Shown here: positions 25,014 to 35,247 of the stretch, one piece after another
Position numbering within the stretch: position 1 is the first letter of the stretch
How the letters are laid out: each line of letters opens with the position of its first letter
From: Roseivirga sp. UBA6061
GTDB taxonomy: Bacteria > Bacteroidota > Bacteroidia > Cytophagales > Cyclobacteriaceae
DNA: 64,000 bases
Direction of reading: 5' to 3'
NCBI GenBank assembly: GCA_002427745.1
Contig: DIYF01000146.1
Coordinates: 69,707 to 133,706 of the forward strand
The notes under the pieces: model-generated
Seen by the model: only the letters and a program-made list of their open reading frames with translations
The model's database searches: none
Told to the model about the DNA's origin: nothing
Made by a program: the position numbers and the translations under genes

Positions 25014-26122
25014 GCAATCAGTTTGACTATTTCGTCTACTATTTCATTCGCAGCATCGGGTTTAGCCAACGCTTTGATCTTTTTACTTAATTCACTCTTC
25101 TGAGCTTCATCATTGAGGAGCCTGATGGCTTCATCAATGAGTCTTTCTCTGGCTTCTGTATCCTTCACCAGGATGGCGGCATCGTTTTCTACCATCGCCT
25201 TTGCATTTTTGGTCTGATGATCTTCTGCCACATTGGGTGAAGGCACAAAAATGGTAGGCTTACCGGCTATACTCAGCTCTGATACCGACAGTGCTCCGGC
25301 ACGGGAGATCACCACATCAGCGGCAGCGTATGCCATATCCATCTCTTTCAGGAATTCAAAAAGCAGCACCTTATCTGCTCCTTCAAAGCCTTTCAGCTTC
25401 TCCTGCATTTCGGCATGATAAAATCTGCCACACTGCCAGATCACCTGAACTCCTGCATCAATAAGCTTCTGCAGATTGAGCGTCATACTGTCATTCAGTG
25501 TCCTGGCTCCCAGGCTTCCTCCCAGAATCATGAGAGTTGGCTTTCCGGCTTCAAAACCGAAATGCTTCAATGCTTCCGCTTTTTTACCCTCCAGTTCTAC
25601 AATGTCTTTTCTCACCGGATTGCCGGTAAGTGCTATTTTTTGTGCCGGAAAAAACTTATCCATGTTGGGATAGGCCACACAGATTTTCTGAACTTTCTCG
25701 GCCAGCAGTTTATTGGTCAGTCCCGCATAGGAGTTTTGCTCCTGAATGACCGCAGGTACTTTTTTCTTCGTGGCCATTTTAAGCAAGGGACCTGACGCGT
25801 ACCCTCCTACTCCTACTACCACATCGGGTCTGAAGTCTTTGACGATCTTTTTGCTCTTGCTCAGACTGGAAAGCACCTTGAATGGAAAAGACAGGTTGTC
25901 CAGGGTGAGCTTGCGCTGCAAACCGCTGATCCAGAGGCCAATGATCTTATAGCCGGCTTCAGGTACCTTTTGCATTTCCATTTTGCCTTTTGCGCCTACA
26001 AAAAGTACTTCTGCACTTTCGTAGCGATCACGAAAGGCATTGGCAATGGCAATGGCCGGATAGATATGACCTCCGGTGCCTCCTCCGCTGATAATGATGC
26101 GATATGGTTCTTTTCTGCTTAT
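25010..26122 (-). CDS. murG: UDP-GlcNAc:undecaprenyl-PP-MurNAc-pentapeptide GlcNAc transferase, apparent ATA start
   Basis: A 370-residue GT-B glycosyltransferase that makes lipid II from lipid I at the inner membrane. The N-terminal motif SGGGTGGHIYPAIAIANAF is near residues 12-30, GGYASGP near 100, and late motifs LGGSLGAR, VISRAGALSVSEL and PSPNVAEDHQTKNA are intact. Oddly, no ATG, GTG or TTG lies in frame between the last upstream stop and the glycine loop; the first ATG, at 25981, would remove that loop. The ATA at 26122-26120, two bases after the ftsW stop, gives M-S-R-K-E-P-Y-R-I-I-I-S-G-G-G, the usual murG N-terminus, so I start there. A base error (ATG read as ATA) is the main alternative. 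Confidence 0.9.
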   Translation of the reverse strand: MSRKEPYRIIISGGGTGGHIYPAIAIANAFRDRYESAEVLFVGAKGKMEMQKVPEAGYKIIGLWISGLQRKLTLDNLSFPFKVLSSLSKSKKIVKDFRPDVVVGVGGYASGPLLKMATKKKVPAVIQEQNSYAGLTNKLLAEKVQKICVAYPNMDKFFPAQKIALTGNPVRKDIVELEGKKAEALKHFGFEAGKPTLMILGGSLGARTLNDSMTLNLQKLIDAGVQVIWQCGRFYHAEMQEKLKGFEGADKVLLFEFLKEMDMAYAAADVVISRAGALSVSELSIAGKPTIFVPSPNVAEDHQTKNAKAMVENDAAILVKDTEARERLIDEAIRLLNDEAQKSELSKKIKALAKPDAANEIVDEIVKLIA

Positions 26123-26124
26123 GA

Positions 26125-27288
26125 CTAAACTGCTTTAGCTGTATTTCTTAATTCTCCGGTTACCGGAGCAAAATCTTCCTGCTCGCCACGACTAACACTC
26201 AGCACAATGCCCAGTGACAGTCCTGTGAATATCATGGACGTCCCCCCCATACTAATGAGTGGCAGCGTCTGTCCTGTGACTGGTCCTAAGCCAACAACAA
26301 CCCCTATATTGACCAGTGCCTGAATGACAATGGCAAAAGTGAGCCCTGCGGACAGAAGCCCTCCAAAGGCCCGGTCGCTGTTTGCGACCACCCGCATACC
26401 CCGGTAGAGCAGTACCAGGTACAGAAAGAGCACCAGTAATCCTCCCACAGTACCATACTCTTCGATGATAATGGCATAAACAAAGTCAGAGAAGGCCTCA
26501 GGCAGAAAGTTGCGTTGAATGCTTTTACCAGGCCCCAGCCCCAACAAACCTCCGTTAGCCATCGCGATGTTGGCCTGCTCCATCTGGTAAGGCACTTCGG
26601 TACCTTCAATAAAGGTTTCAACACGGTTGATCAACGTTCCTCCACGCTCGCCAAACCTGATCGCTATTACTCCGACCAGGAGCCCTACTGCTGCCAGCAT
26701 TCCCAGGTATTTCACCGGTACACGACCGATGAAAAGGATGAGCATGGCCGTAAGGAAAAGCATAATGGCCGTAGAGAAATTAGTCATGGCGATAAGGCCG
26801 CAGATAATTCCGCACCAGGCCAGTATCGGCACAAGGGTTTCTTTTACATCGTCAATTTTCTGTTGCCTCTTGGAAAGCATACCGGCTAAGGCAGCCACCA
26901 ATGCCATTTTGGCCAGATCTGAGGGCTGAAACTGAATGCCAATGAAAGGCAAAACGATCCAGCGGGATGCATCATTGATGGTAGCACCAAACTTCCACGC
27001 ATAAAACAGCAAAGGCACTGAGGCTATCAGTGCGTATCTGGCGATTTTGGAATAGTACCTGAAGTCTATTTTATGGGCTATCCACATGACTACCAGCCCC
27101 AGCACCACCATAATGGTATGCCGGAAGAGATAGTACTCTGTATTACCTCCCTGGTGTTTGTAGGCCAGGGAGCCCGTAGCACTGTACACTACCAAAATAC
27201 TGATAACCGACAAACATATCACGACCAGCCAGATGACGGGGTCGCCCTGGATATGTTTATCCGTCCACTCCTTTACTTTCGTCATCAT
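26125..27288 (-). CDS. ftsW: FtsW/RodA-type peptidoglycan polymerase
   Basis: A 387-residue SEDS-family membrane protein with about ten helices, which polymerises lipid II at the septum with FtsI. SEDS landmarks are FQPSDLAKMALV near 131-142 (with the conserved Gln-Pro-Ser), PYQMEQANIAMANGGLLGLGPG near 232-253 (the extracellular catalytic-site loop), and GQTLPLISMGGTSMI near 338-352. The ATG overlaps the murD stop (ATGA). Position in dcw between murD and murG supports FtsW over RodA. Confidence 0.96.
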   Translation of the reverse strand: MMTKVKEWTDKHIQGDPVIWLVVICLSVISILVVYSATGSLAYKHQGGNTEYYLFRHTIMVVLGLVVMWIAHKIDFRYYSKIARYALIASVPLLFYAWKFGATINDASRWIVLPFIGIQFQPSDLAKMALVAALAGMLSKRQQKIDDVKETLVPILAWCGIICGLIAMTNFSTAIMLFLTAMLILFIGRVPVKYLGMLAAVGLLVGVIAIRFGERGGTLINRVETFIEGTEVPYQMEQANIAMANGGLLGLGPGKSIQRNFLPEAFSDFVYAIIIEEYGTVGGLLVLFLYLVLLYRGMRVVANSDRAFGGLLSAGLTFAIVIQALVNIGVVVGLGPVTGQTLPLISMGGTSMIFTGLSLGIVLSVSRGEQEDFAPVTGELRNTAKAV

Positions 27289-28622
27289 AGGGCTAAAATG
27301 GCTTTCTTATATTGCTCTCCTCTGTCTTCGTAGTTATTGAACAAATCGAAGCTTGCACAAGCGGGAGACATTAAAACAGTGTCACCCGGCTCGGCCAGTT
27401 CTTTGGCCATTCTTACGGCTCTGATCAGATCGTCCGTAGCTTTAACTACCGGCACGATGTTTTCAAAAGCGGTCCATAATTTCGAATTGTCCTTTCCTAA
27501 ACAGATCAAGGCCTTGACCTTGTCCTGTACCAGTGCCTCAATGAGGCTGTAATCATTTCCTTTATCTACACCTCCTGCGATCCATACAATGGGCGTATCG
27601 AACGCTCCGAGGGCGTAATACACTGAGTCTACATTGGTTGCTTTGGAGTCGTTGATGTATTCTACCTGATCTAATGAGCGTACAAGCTCGAGCCTGTGCG
27701 GGGCATTTTTGAAAGTCCCCAGGGCTTTGATCAGGTCATCTCCCTTTACTCCGGCCAGCAGGGCTGCATTACCGGCAGCTGTGGCATTGAGTAAATTGTG
27801 AAATCCCTTGATTGAGATACCCGCTCTGGGGGCGGATATCTCAATACTGTCAGGGACACAAAACAACCTATCATTTTGTATAAATGAAATCTCGGCAGCG
27901 TCTCTGCTGAGTGTGTAAGGATAAACACTGAGATCGCGTGTGAACTCAGCGATGTTCTTCCCGATGGAAGGGTCATCCATCCAGTAGATGGCATTACCTC
28001 CGGGGTGTAGCATTTCGAAAATCCGCATCTTGGATGCGAGATAGTTCTCGAAGTCGTTGTCATAGCGGTCGAGGTGATCGGGGGTCACATTTAACAAGAC
28101 GGCTATGTCTAGTTTCATTTCGTAAGAGTCATCTAACTGGAAGCTGCTGAGCTCCAGCACGTACCAGTCAAAGTCATTTTCCAGTACCTGTCGGGCAAAG
28201 CTTTGTCCTACGTTTCCAGCAAGTCCCACATGGAAACCTCCTTCTTTGAGGAGATGGTAAGTGAGCAGGGCTGTCGTGGTTTTGCCATTGGTACCGGTGA
28301 TACCTATGAGCTTTGCAGGTGTGTACCTGCCAGCAAATTCGATTTCTGAGATGATGAGATTTCCGTGATTTCTCAGTGCCTTCACCATAGGGGCGGTATC
28401 CGGTATGCCAGGACTCTTAATAACCAGATCGCTTTGGAGAATTCTCTTTTCCGAATGTTTGCCCTCTTCAAATTCGATTCCGGCACTTTCCAGATCGGCC
28501 TTATAAGCGGCCTTTATCTTGCCAAAATCAGACACAAAGACTTCATACCCCTTTGCTTTTCCCAGCAAGGCAGCACCAATTCCGCTTTCGCCTCCTCCCA
28601 GTATGGTGAGTGTCTTTGTCAT
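27285..28622 (-). CDS. murD: UDP-N-acetylmuramoylalanine--D-glutamate ligase
   Basis: A 445-residue Mur ligase that adds D-Glu to UDP-MurNAc-L-Ala. The N-terminal UMP-binding motif is ILGGGESGIGAALLGKAKG near 7-25, ATP loop [15 protein letters not shown] near 108-122, then LNVTPDHLDRYD, INDSKATNVDSVYYAL and the C-terminal MSPACASFDLFNNYEDRGEQ (split across 20 residues). All are diagnostic for MurD. It begins 32 bp after mraY and overlaps ftsW by four bases. Confidence 0.97.
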   Translation of the reverse strand: MTKTLTILGGGESGIGAALLGKAKGYEVFVSDFGKIKAAYKADLESAGIEFEEGKHSEKRILQSDLVIKSPGIPDTAPMVKALRNHGNLIISEIEFAGRYTPAKLIGITGTNGKTTTALLTYHLLKEGGFHVGLAGNVGQSFARQVLENDFDWYVLELSSFQLDDSYEMKLDIAVLLNVTPDHLDRYDNDFENYLASKMRIFEMLHPGGNAIYWMDDPSIGKNIAEFTRDLSVYPYTLSRDAAEISFIQNDRLFCVPDSIEISAPRAGISIKGFHNLLNATAAGNAALLAGVKGDDLIKALGTFKNAPHRLELVRSLDQVEYINDSKATNVDSVYYALGAFDTPIVWIAGGVDKGNDYSLIEALVQDKVKALICLGKDNSKLWTAFENIVPVVKATDDLIRAVRMAKELAEPGDTVLMSPACASFDLFNNYEDRGEQYKKAILAL

Positions 28623-28654
28623 TTGTTGAGTTGTACTATATATTCTCTTCCCGG

Positions 28655-29872
28655 CTACCTCAGCTTCAGGGTGGCCAGTGTTAAAATCGCTAACAGTATT
28701 CCCACGATCCAGAACCGGGTTACGATCTTGGCTTCAGGGATTTCCATTTTTTGATAATGGTGATGGAGTGGGGACATTTTAAATATCCTTCTGCCTTCAC
28801 CGTATTTTTTGCGGGTGTACTTGAAATAGCTCACCTGCAGGATCACCGACATGTTTTCAATGAGAAAAATGCCGCACATCAATGGAATCAAGAGTTCTTT
28901 TCTCAGCACGAACGCCAATACGGCAATCACCCCTCCCAAAGAGAGGCTGCCTGTGTCGCCCATGAAGACTTGTGCAGGAAAGGCATTATACCACAGAAAC
29001 CCAACACAAGCCCCCACGAAGGCAGCACAAAAGATCACCAACTCACCGGAGTTGGGTATGAACATGACATTCAGATAATCTGAGAAGATGGCGTTACCGG
29101 AGATGTAGGCGAAAATGGCCAGTGTAAGGCCAATAATCGCTGAGGTTCCGGCAGCAAGTCCATCAATACCATCCGTGATATTCGCCCCATTGGATACAGC
29201 CGTGACAATAAAAATCACGATGAGTATGTACAATGCTGCGTTGACCCAATCAATGTCGAATGGTAATATTTTGCTGTAATCAAACTCGTTGTCTTTGACG
29301 AAAGGCACCGTAGTGATTGTAGATTTCACGTCTTCAAAAGCAGGCTCTGCCTGAACACCCGAGGCTACCTGCTCAACAGGCACTTCACTAAACTCTCTCA
29401 CCTTTACATCATCATGAAAGACGAGGATGGCACCGACAAAAAGCCCTATCGCTACCTGACCGACTACTTTGAATCTACCGGCCAGCCCTTCCTTGTTTTT
29501 CTTAAAAACCTTGATGTAATCATCCAGAAAGCCTATCAGCCCCAGCCCTATGGTAGTAACCAGGAGAAGGATGATGTAGATGTTGTCCAGCTTGGCAAAC
29601 AAGAGCGTGGGTACGATGATGGCTGCAATGATGATAAGCCCTCCCATGGTAGGAGTCCCCTTTTTCTCCATCTGACCGGCCAGCCCCAGATCACGAATAG
29701 ATTCACCTACCTGCTTTTTCTGCAGCATGCGGATGAGATTCTTACCAAAAGTGATGGTAATGAGCAAAGAAATAAGCGTAGCCATACCCGCCCTGAAGGA
29801 GATATACTGAAATACACCAGCTCCCGTCAGGTCAAACTTTTCATCGAGATATGTAAACAGATAGTATAACAC
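28655..29872 (-). CDS. mraY: Phospho-N-acetylmuramoyl-pentapeptide-transferase
   Basis: A 405-residue polytopic enzyme that transfers phospho-MurNAc-pentapeptide to undecaprenyl phosphate, forming lipid I. Motifs [11 protein letters not shown] near 70-80, [20 protein letters not shown] near 111-130 (catalytic Asp-Asp), [19 protein letters not shown] near 229-247 and the [12 protein letters not shown] box near 365-376 are intact. A periplasmic insertion of about 60 residues near 160-215 makes it longer than E. coli MraY (360), as is usual in Bacteroidota. It follows murE by four bases. Confidence 0.97.
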   Translation of the reverse strand: MLYYLFTYLDEKFDLTGAGVFQYISFRAGMATLISLLITITFGKNLIRMLQKKQVGESIRDLGLAGQMEKKGTPTMGGLIIIAAIIVPTLLFAKLDNIYIILLLVTTIGLGLIGFLDDYIKVFKKNKEGLAGRFKVVGQVAIGLFVGAILVFHDDVKVREFSEVPVEQVASGVQAEPAFEDVKSTITTVPFVKDNEFDYSKILPFDIDWVNAALYILIVIFIVTAVSNGANITDGIDGLAAGTSAIIGLTLAIFAYISGNAIFSDYLNVMFIPNSGELVIFCAAFVGACVGFLWYNAFPAQVFMGDTGSLSLGGVIAVLAFVLRKELLIPLMCGIFLIENMSVILQVSYFKYTRKKYGEGRRIFKMSPLHHHYQKMEIPEAKIVTRFWIVGILLAILTLATLKLR

Positions 29873-29876
29873 GCTA

Positions 29877-31346
29877 TTAGTTTTGCTTATGAATGAGGTC
29901 CAACATCTCTTTCAAAACCTTTCTGTCATCGAAGGGAAAACGCTCTCCTTCGATCTCCTGGTAGGTTTCATGCCCTTTTCCGGCTACCAGTATGATATCT
30001 TTGGGTTCTGCCAGCGAGCTGGCAGTTTTGATGGCTTCTTTTCTGTCAGCCATCACCAGTGTTTTTCTATAGTTTGAAGGACTGACCCCCTTTTGCATGT
30101 CCTCAATAATGGCAGCCGGGTCTTCATGTCGCGGATTATCCGAGGTAAGCACCACTTTATCGCTCAGCTCACAGGCAATCCGGGCCATTTCAGGTCGCTT
30201 ATCTTTGTCACGATTTCCACCACAGCCCACTACCGTAATCACCTTCTCATTACCGGTTCTGAATTTCTTGATCGTCTCCAGTACATTTTCCAGCGCATCC
30301 GGTGTATGCGCATAATCCACTATGGCGGTAACTCCTGTACCTGTCAGCACCTGCTCGAACCTTCCGGGGGCCGGGTTGAGATTGGAGAGATGCTGCAACA
30401 CGATATCTTCGTCTTCGCCCATAATGGATGCCACCGCAAAAACTGCCGTCAGATTATAAGCATTGAAATCGCCTATTAATTTGAACCATACGTCATGGCC
30501 ATTGACATTCATTTCAAGCCCCTGCAGTGTACTGGACAGGACTTTGGACTTGTAGTCAGCCATGCTCTTTAAAGCATAGCGAAACTTAGTAGCCTTTGTA
30601 TTCTGCAACATGACCGGACCACGCTTGTCATCTCCATTGGTCAGTGCAAAAGCAGAAGCCGGTAGCTGATCGAAAAAGCCCTTCTTCGCTTTGATGTATT
30701 CATCAAAGGTCTTGTGATAGTCCAGGTGGTCGTGTGTGATATTGGTAAAAAAGCCACCTTTGAACGACAATCCTGTAATCCTGTGTTGCACAACAGCATG
30801 AGAGCTAACCTCCATAAAGCAATGGGTACAGCCTTTTGAAACCATCTGGTCTAATAGCTGATTGACTTTAATGGCATTGGGTGTGGTATGCGTAGTGGCG
30901 ATTATCTCGTCATTGATTTTATTTTCTACTGTGGACAGCAGGCCTACATTGTAGCCTAAATCGCGAAAAAGGTCGTAGAGCAAGGTGGCACAGGTAGTTT
31001 TTCCATTAGTACCGGTTACCCCTACCAAAGCCAGTTTTTCACTGGGTCTCTTGTAGAAATTAGAAGCCATGATGCCCATAGCTTCTGCAGAGTCTTTGAC
31101 TTCAACGTAGGCCACTCCCTCCACTAAATCAGCAGGGAGGTCTTCACAAACAATGGCCGCAGCTCCGGCATCGACTGCCTTAGTGATATAATCATGACCA
31201 TCGACCTGAGCACCACGGATCGCGATAAAAGCACAGCCTGTTTCCACCTCACGCGAGTCGAAAACGAGGGATGCTATATCGGCCTCCATGTTTCCCGAAG
31301 TTTGCTTCAGGGAAACTTTGTACAGAATATCCTTCAATAAAGGCAT
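29877..31346 (-). CDS. murE: UDP-MurNAc-L-alanyl-D-glutamate--diaminopimelate ligase
   Basis: A 489-residue Mur ligase adding the third stem residue. Motifs: ATP loop [20 protein letters not shown] near 108-127, [27 protein letters not shown], and the C-terminal SDNPRHEDP near 404-412. The DNPR sequence is the signature for meso-diaminopimelate rather than lysine specificity, so the organism probably has A1gamma peptidoglycan. The ATG overlaps the ftsI stop by one base. Confidence 0.97.
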   Translation of the reverse strand: MPLLKDILYKVSLKQTSGNMEADIASLVFDSREVETGCAFIAIRGAQVDGHDYITKAVDAGAAAIVCEDLPADLVEGVAYVEVKDSAEAMGIMASNFYKRPSEKLALVGVTGTNGKTTCATLLYDLFRDLGYNVGLLSTVENKINDEIIATTHTTPNAIKVNQLLDQMVSKGCTHCFMEVSSHAVVQHRITGLSFKGGFFTNITHDHLDYHKTFDEYIKAKKGFFDQLPASAFALTNGDDKRGPVMLQNTKATKFRYALKSMADYKSKVLSSTLQGLEMNVNGHDVWFKLIGDFNAYNLTAVFAVASIMGEDEDIVLQHLSNLNPAPGRFEQVLTGTGVTAIVDYAHTPDALENVLETIKKFRTGNEKVITVVGCGGNRDKDKRPEMARIACELSDKVVLTSDNPRHEDPAAIIEDMQKGVSPSNYRKTLVMADRKEAIKTASSLAEPKDIILVAGKGHETYQEIEGERFPFDDRKVLKEMLDLIHKQN

Positions 31347-33454
31347 TAGCCCAGCTCGATTGTTATGGTTGTTTTTCCTTTGTCAATTCTTTTACCGGGG
31401 CTGACCGACTGCTTTCGCACTCGGCCAGTGCCGGTAATCGAAACTTTTAACCCTTTATTCTCAAGTAAATAAAGTGCATCCCTGAGCGTCATCCCCTGTA
31501 CATTCGGTACCAGTTCTGACTCGCTGTGATTACGTCTCCACTTGATGGCATTATTGTCCACCCTGGTTCTTACCCATTCCAGATCCTCCCCTTCAGGGTG
31601 ATTGGAAATTCCCAACTCGTTACACAACTGTCTCAATTCATCATAATATCCAGCGCGAATCATAGGGAATGTTCCCTCTTCCGCGATGGTGGTTGATTCG
31701 AACTCCGCATGGATGTCCAAATCCTGCGAATAAATCATATCCGCAATCTCTTTGAATACCGGGGCCGACACCCCTGAAGCATAGCTATTCCAGCCGGTAG
31801 GATCATCTATCACTACAATGGCAGAATACATAGGCTTGTCTGCAGGAAAATACCCGGCAAATGAAGTATAGTAGCGCTGAGATCTGTACTGGCCGTTGAT
31901 CAGCTTTTGTGCCGTACCTGTTTTACCGGCAATAGAATAATGGCTATTCCTGATGTTTTTGGCGGTCCCCCTTTCTACCACACCTTCCAGCATTACCCTG
32001 AGTTTCTTAAGTGTGGACTTTGAAGCAATGCGCTTCTGGATGGTTTTAGTCTTAAAGGTTTTTACCGGCTCATTGCCTCTTTGAATACTCTTCACAATAA
32101 TCGGCTGGATCATGCGACCGTCATTGGCCACAGCATTGTACAGAGCCAGGGTCTGCAATGGTGTTACGGCAGTTTCGTACCCGACAGACATCCAGGGAAG
32201 ACTCAATCCGCTCCAGCTTTCATCATCTGTATTCTTCACATAAGGAACCCCTTCACCCATCATCTGGAAGTCGAGTAATTTCCCGTAACCCGTTTCTTTT
32301 ATAGCATCAATAAAGCGCTGAGGGTTATCACCAAAAATGCTGTCAACCAGCATAGAAACCCCTACATTCGAAGATTTCTCGAAAACCTGCTGCACTGAAA
32401 GCTTACCATATCCGCCCTTGTAGTAGCCCTCATCCCGCATTTTCTTCTTATGGAATACCTTCACTCCATTACCGGTATCCACACTATCTTCCAGCTTAAT
32501 ATCCCCTTCTTCCAAAAGGGCAATCATGGAAGCGAGCTTAAAAGTTGACCCAGGATCATTGAGACCGGCCACTGCGTAATTCATGGTTTCCGCATAGCCC
32601 CCTCCTTTTTGTCTAGTGAGGTTAGAGATGGCCTTAATCTCCCCGGTCTTAACTTCCATTAAGACAACGGAACCGTAGTTGGCCTTGTGCTTTTCAAGCG
32701 CTCTGAGCAAAGCGTTCTGAGCAACATCCTGGAGATTGATATCAATGGTTGTATGAATATCGAGACCGTCTTCCGGCTTGATATCTGAAGAGGCATTTAC
32801 TGGTTTCCAGTTGTTACCGGCCACGCGCTGATACAAACCTTCTCCATCCTGACCGGCCAGGTAGTCATTGAAACTTCTTTCGATACCGACTCCTACGCCT
32901 TCATCTTCCTTCATATAGCCTACCGTTCTTCTGGCAAGGCTCCTGAAAGGCATATGGCGCTGGTCTGTTTTTTGAAAAATAACACCGCCCTGCATCTGAC
33001 CCTTGTTAAAAATCGGCCACTGCTCCATCATCTGTTTTTGCTGATAGTTGATCGTGCGCTTGTTGATCAACATATATTTTCTACCCTGTTTCCGAGCTTT
33101 CGAGATGCTCTGCTTGTATTCAAGCCAAGAGCGATCTCGATAAAAGCCGGATATTAGGTGTGAAAGGGAGTCTATATTATTGTCAAAGTCTTCTTTCGAC
33201 ACCAGAGATGGGTCGAAGGCAACTTTATAGAAGGGTAGCGAAGTAGCGAGCAAGTCATTCCCTGAAGCATAAATGCTCCCCCGGGTAGCCTTGATCGTTT
33301 TGTAATCAAGCCCGATATCCTCAGCCTTTTGACGCCACAGTTCGCCCTCAACATATTGCACATCGATCATCCGATACACAACTGCCAAAACGAAAACCAC
33401 CACCGCCAAAAAGGCCAATCTTACACGTAGTAATATCGACTTTTTAATATTCAC
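31346..33454 (-). CDS. ftsI: Septal transpeptidase FtsI (class B PBP) with C-terminal PASTA domain
   Basis: A 702-residue class B penicillin-binding protein that cross-links septal peptidoglycan with FtsW. An N-terminal membrane helix (about 9-29) is followed by the pedestal domain (ATRGSIYASGNDLLA). In the transpeptidase domain the active-site triad is visible: Ser303-x-x-Lys306 (STFK), SSN near residue 363 and Lys511-Thr-Gly513. A single PASTA domain (VPNVQGMTLRDALYLLENKG onward, about 645-702) ends the protein. PASTA tails are unusual in proteobacterial FtsI but common in Bacteroidota. It overlaps ftsL by 11 bp. Confidence 0.96.
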   Translation of the reverse strand: MNIKKSILLRVRLAFLAVVVFVLAVVYRMIDVQYVEGELWRQKAEDIGLDYKTIKATRGSIYASGNDLLATSLPFYKVAFDPSLVSKEDFDNNIDSLSHLISGFYRDRSWLEYKQSISKARKQGRKYMLINKRTINYQQKQMMEQWPIFNKGQMQGGVIFQKTDQRHMPFRSLARRTVGYMKEDEGVGVGIERSFNDYLAGQDGEGLYQRVAGNNWKPVNASSDIKPEDGLDIHTTIDINLQDVAQNALLRALEKHKANYGSVVLMEVKTGEIKAISNLTRQKGGGYAETMNYAVAGLNDPGSTFKLASMIALLEEGDIKLEDSVDTGNGVKVFHKKKMRDEGYYKGGYGKLSVQQVFEKSSNVGVSMLVDSIFGDNPQRFIDAIKETGYGKLLDFQMMGEGVPYVKNTDDESWSGLSLPWMSVGYETAVTPLQTLALYNAVANDGRMIQPIIVKSIQRGNEPVKTFKTKTIQKRIASKSTLKKLRVMLEGVVERGTAKNIRNSHYSIAGKTGTAQKLINGQYRSQRYYTSFAGYFPADKPMYSAIVVIDDPTGWNSYASGVSAPVFKEIADMIYSQDLDIHAEFESTTIAEEGTFPMIRAGYYDELRQLCNELGISNHPEGEDLEWVRTRVDNNAIKWRRNHSESELVPNVQGMTLRDALYLLENKGLKVSITGTGRVRKQSVSPGKRIDKGKTTITIELG

Positions 33455-33821
33455 CCTCTTCCGCTACTATTTTATAAGGTGGTTCTTTACTTTCTTCCAA
33501 GCCTAAAGCCTTCACTTTCTTAGCTACCTCTGACTGCTTGCTGCTATACATATAGTCAGCTTCCAGTGTGGTAACATCAGCCCTCAAATCCTCCACCTCT
33601 GTTTCCAGCTTATCTATTTTCCTAACCGTCCGCTCTGCATAGTGGGTATTCCACACGTAGACCACCCCAAGCAAAACAGCAAATACAATCTTTGGCAAAT
33701 ACTTTACAGGAAAGCCACTGTCCAGCGTTGAGTCATTTTTAACCCAACGAGACATCCACCCAAACAGGCCGCTGCCCGCTGGTTTTGACTTATCTTCTAC
33801 CCTGAATTTATTTTCCGCCAT
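33444..33821 (-). CDS. ftsL: FtsL-like cell division protein
   Basis: A 125-residue bitopic protein: a cytosolic N-terminal segment of about 43 residues, one membrane helix (YLPKIVFAVLLGVVYVW), and a periplasmic coiled coil with heptad-like leucines (IDKLETEVEDLRADVTTLEA). Sequence is poorly conserved, but size, topology and position between rsmH and ftsI fit FtsL, which works with FtsQ to activate FtsWI. Its end overlaps the ftsI start by 11 bp. Confidence 0.85.
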   Translation of the reverse strand: MAENKFRVEDKSKPAGSGLFGWMSRWVKNDSTLDSGFPVKYLPKIVFAVLLGVVYVWNTHYAERTVRKIDKLETEVEDLRADVTTLEADYMYSSKQSEVAKKVKALGLEESKEPPYKIVAEEGEY

Positions 33822-33874
33822 TTTCTATTCTCCAGTATTTTGTTAGTTACCCAACAGGCCACTGACCAGCCTTA

Positions 33875-34783
33875 TTATATCCTTTCGGCAACCCGGAGCT
33901 TAGCACTCCTGGCCCTGTTATTTGTTTTCAACTCTTCCTCAGAAGCCGTTATCGGCTTTCTGTTAATTGCCCTGAGAGGCTTTAGCTGGTTTCCGAAGAA
34001 ATCTTTCTCTACCTCTCCGAAGATTTTACCCTTATTGATAAAATTCTTCACCATGCGATCTTCCAGCGAGTGGTAAGACTCCACGACCAGCCTACCCCCC
34101 GGCTTCAGTACTTCAACTGCCTGAGTCAGGAAATCTTCCAAAGCCCCCATCTCATCATTCACCTCCATGCGAATTGCCTGGAATACCTGGGCATAGTATT
34201 TAAACTCCTTACCTCGTGGCGCCAGAGACTTCAATAGCTCAATAAGATCAGCCGTAGTCTCAAAGGGTCTTGAAAAACGCTCTGACACAATAGCAGCTGC
34301 CAAAGTCTTAGCATTTTTAACCTCACCATAGATTCCAAGAATCTTATGTAATGCTCCTTCATCGTACTCATTCACTACTTTTTTAGCAGTAAGTGCAGCA
34401 TTCTGATCCATACGCATATCCAGACCGGCCTCAGAGCGAGTAGAAAATCCCCTCTCCGGCTCGTCTATCTGATGAGACGAAATACCCAAATCAGCCAGAA
34501 TACCATCTACCTGCCTGATTCCATGAAGCTTCAAATACCGCTTGAGATACCTGAAGTTTGCCTCTATAAATGTGAAAGAACGTTGTTCTATTTGTTCAGC
34601 ATTCAGTTTCGCATCAGCATCCTGATCAAAACCAAAAAGTCTGCCTTCAGCACCCAGGTGCTTCAATATTTCACGGGAATGTCCACCTCCACCGAAAGTG
34701 ACATCTACATAAACACCACTCTCTTTGATTTCCAGTCCACCAATACACTCATGAAGCATGACCGGCACGTGATACTCAGCCAT
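33875..34783 (-). CDS. rsmH: 16S rRNA (cytosine(1402)-N(4))-methyltransferase
   Basis: A 302-residue SAM-dependent methyltransferase (MraW) acting on C1402 of 16S rRNA. Motifs HVPVMLHECIGGL near 4-16, VDVTFGGGGHSREIL near 26-40, ILADLGISSHQID near 99-111, and RGFSTRSEAGLDMRM near 115-129 are diagnostic, as is the late GGRLVVESYHSLEDRMVKNF. The length is standard. It shares one base with the mraZ stop (TAATG), as expected for the first two genes of a dcw operon. Confidence 0.97.
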   Translation of the reverse strand: MAEYHVPVMLHECIGGLEIKESGVYVDVTFGGGGHSREILKHLGAEGRLFGFDQDADAKLNAEQIEQRSFTFIEANFRYLKRYLKLHGIRQVDGILADLGISSHQIDEPERGFSTRSEAGLDMRMDQNAALTAKKVVNEYDEGALHKILGIYGEVKNAKTLAAAIVSERFSRPFETTADLIELLKSLAPRGKEFKYYAQVFQAIRMEVNDEMGALEDFLTQAVEVLKPGGRLVVESYHSLEDRMVKNFINKGKIFGEVEKDFFGNQLKPLRAINRKPITASEEELKTNNRARSAKLRVAERI

Positions 34784-35229
34784 TAGTCGTCAGCCAAAAG
34801 TCTTTCTGCCATCTGCGAATATTCATTCGCATCCTGAATGAGATACTCTTCATATCGGTCAGGATTCCAGATCTCAATCCGGTTACCCATTCCTACAAGC
34901 ACTACCTCCTTCTCAAGCCCGGCAAAAGCCATCATTCTTTTCGGAATATTGACACGCCCGGCACTATCCAATTCAACATCCATATGCCCCCTGAAAAAAC
35001 TTCGCTGGAACCTACGGTGCTCATCATTGAACTCGCTTAACGACTTCACTCGTGAGTTTATCTTTTTATACTCCAGTGCTGTGTACAGTACCAGACAAGG
35101 CTCAAAGCCTCGCCTCAATACAAGCTCGTTTCCATTTACCTCCGGCAACGCAGCCTTTACCTTAGAAGGTAGAGCCAGCCTGCCCTTAGCATCGAGCTTA
35201 CAATCATATTCACTGGTAAAAAACGACAT
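34783..35229 (-). CDS. mraZ: Transcriptional regulator MraZ
   Basis: A 148-residue protein with two tandem AbrB-like SpoVT domains. The first carries YDCKLDAKGRLALPSKVKAA near 8-27, the second ELDSAGRVNIPKRM near 85-98; the D-x-K/A-G-R motif is the DNA-contacting element. MraZ binds repeated TGGG boxes in front of its own operon and represses it in E. coli. Four such boxes in exact 10-bp register lie 32-71 bp upstream of this start. It is the first gene of the cluster. Confidence 0.97.
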   Translation of the reverse strand: MSFFTSEYDCKLDAKGRLALPSKVKAALPEVNGNELVLRRGFEPCLVLYTALEYKKINSRVKSLSEFNDEHRRFQRSFFRGHMDVELDSAGRVNIPKRMMAFAGLEKEVVLVGMGNRIEIWNPDRYEEYLIQDANEYSQMAERLLADD

Positions 35230-35247
35230 GTCACACCTGAACTAATA

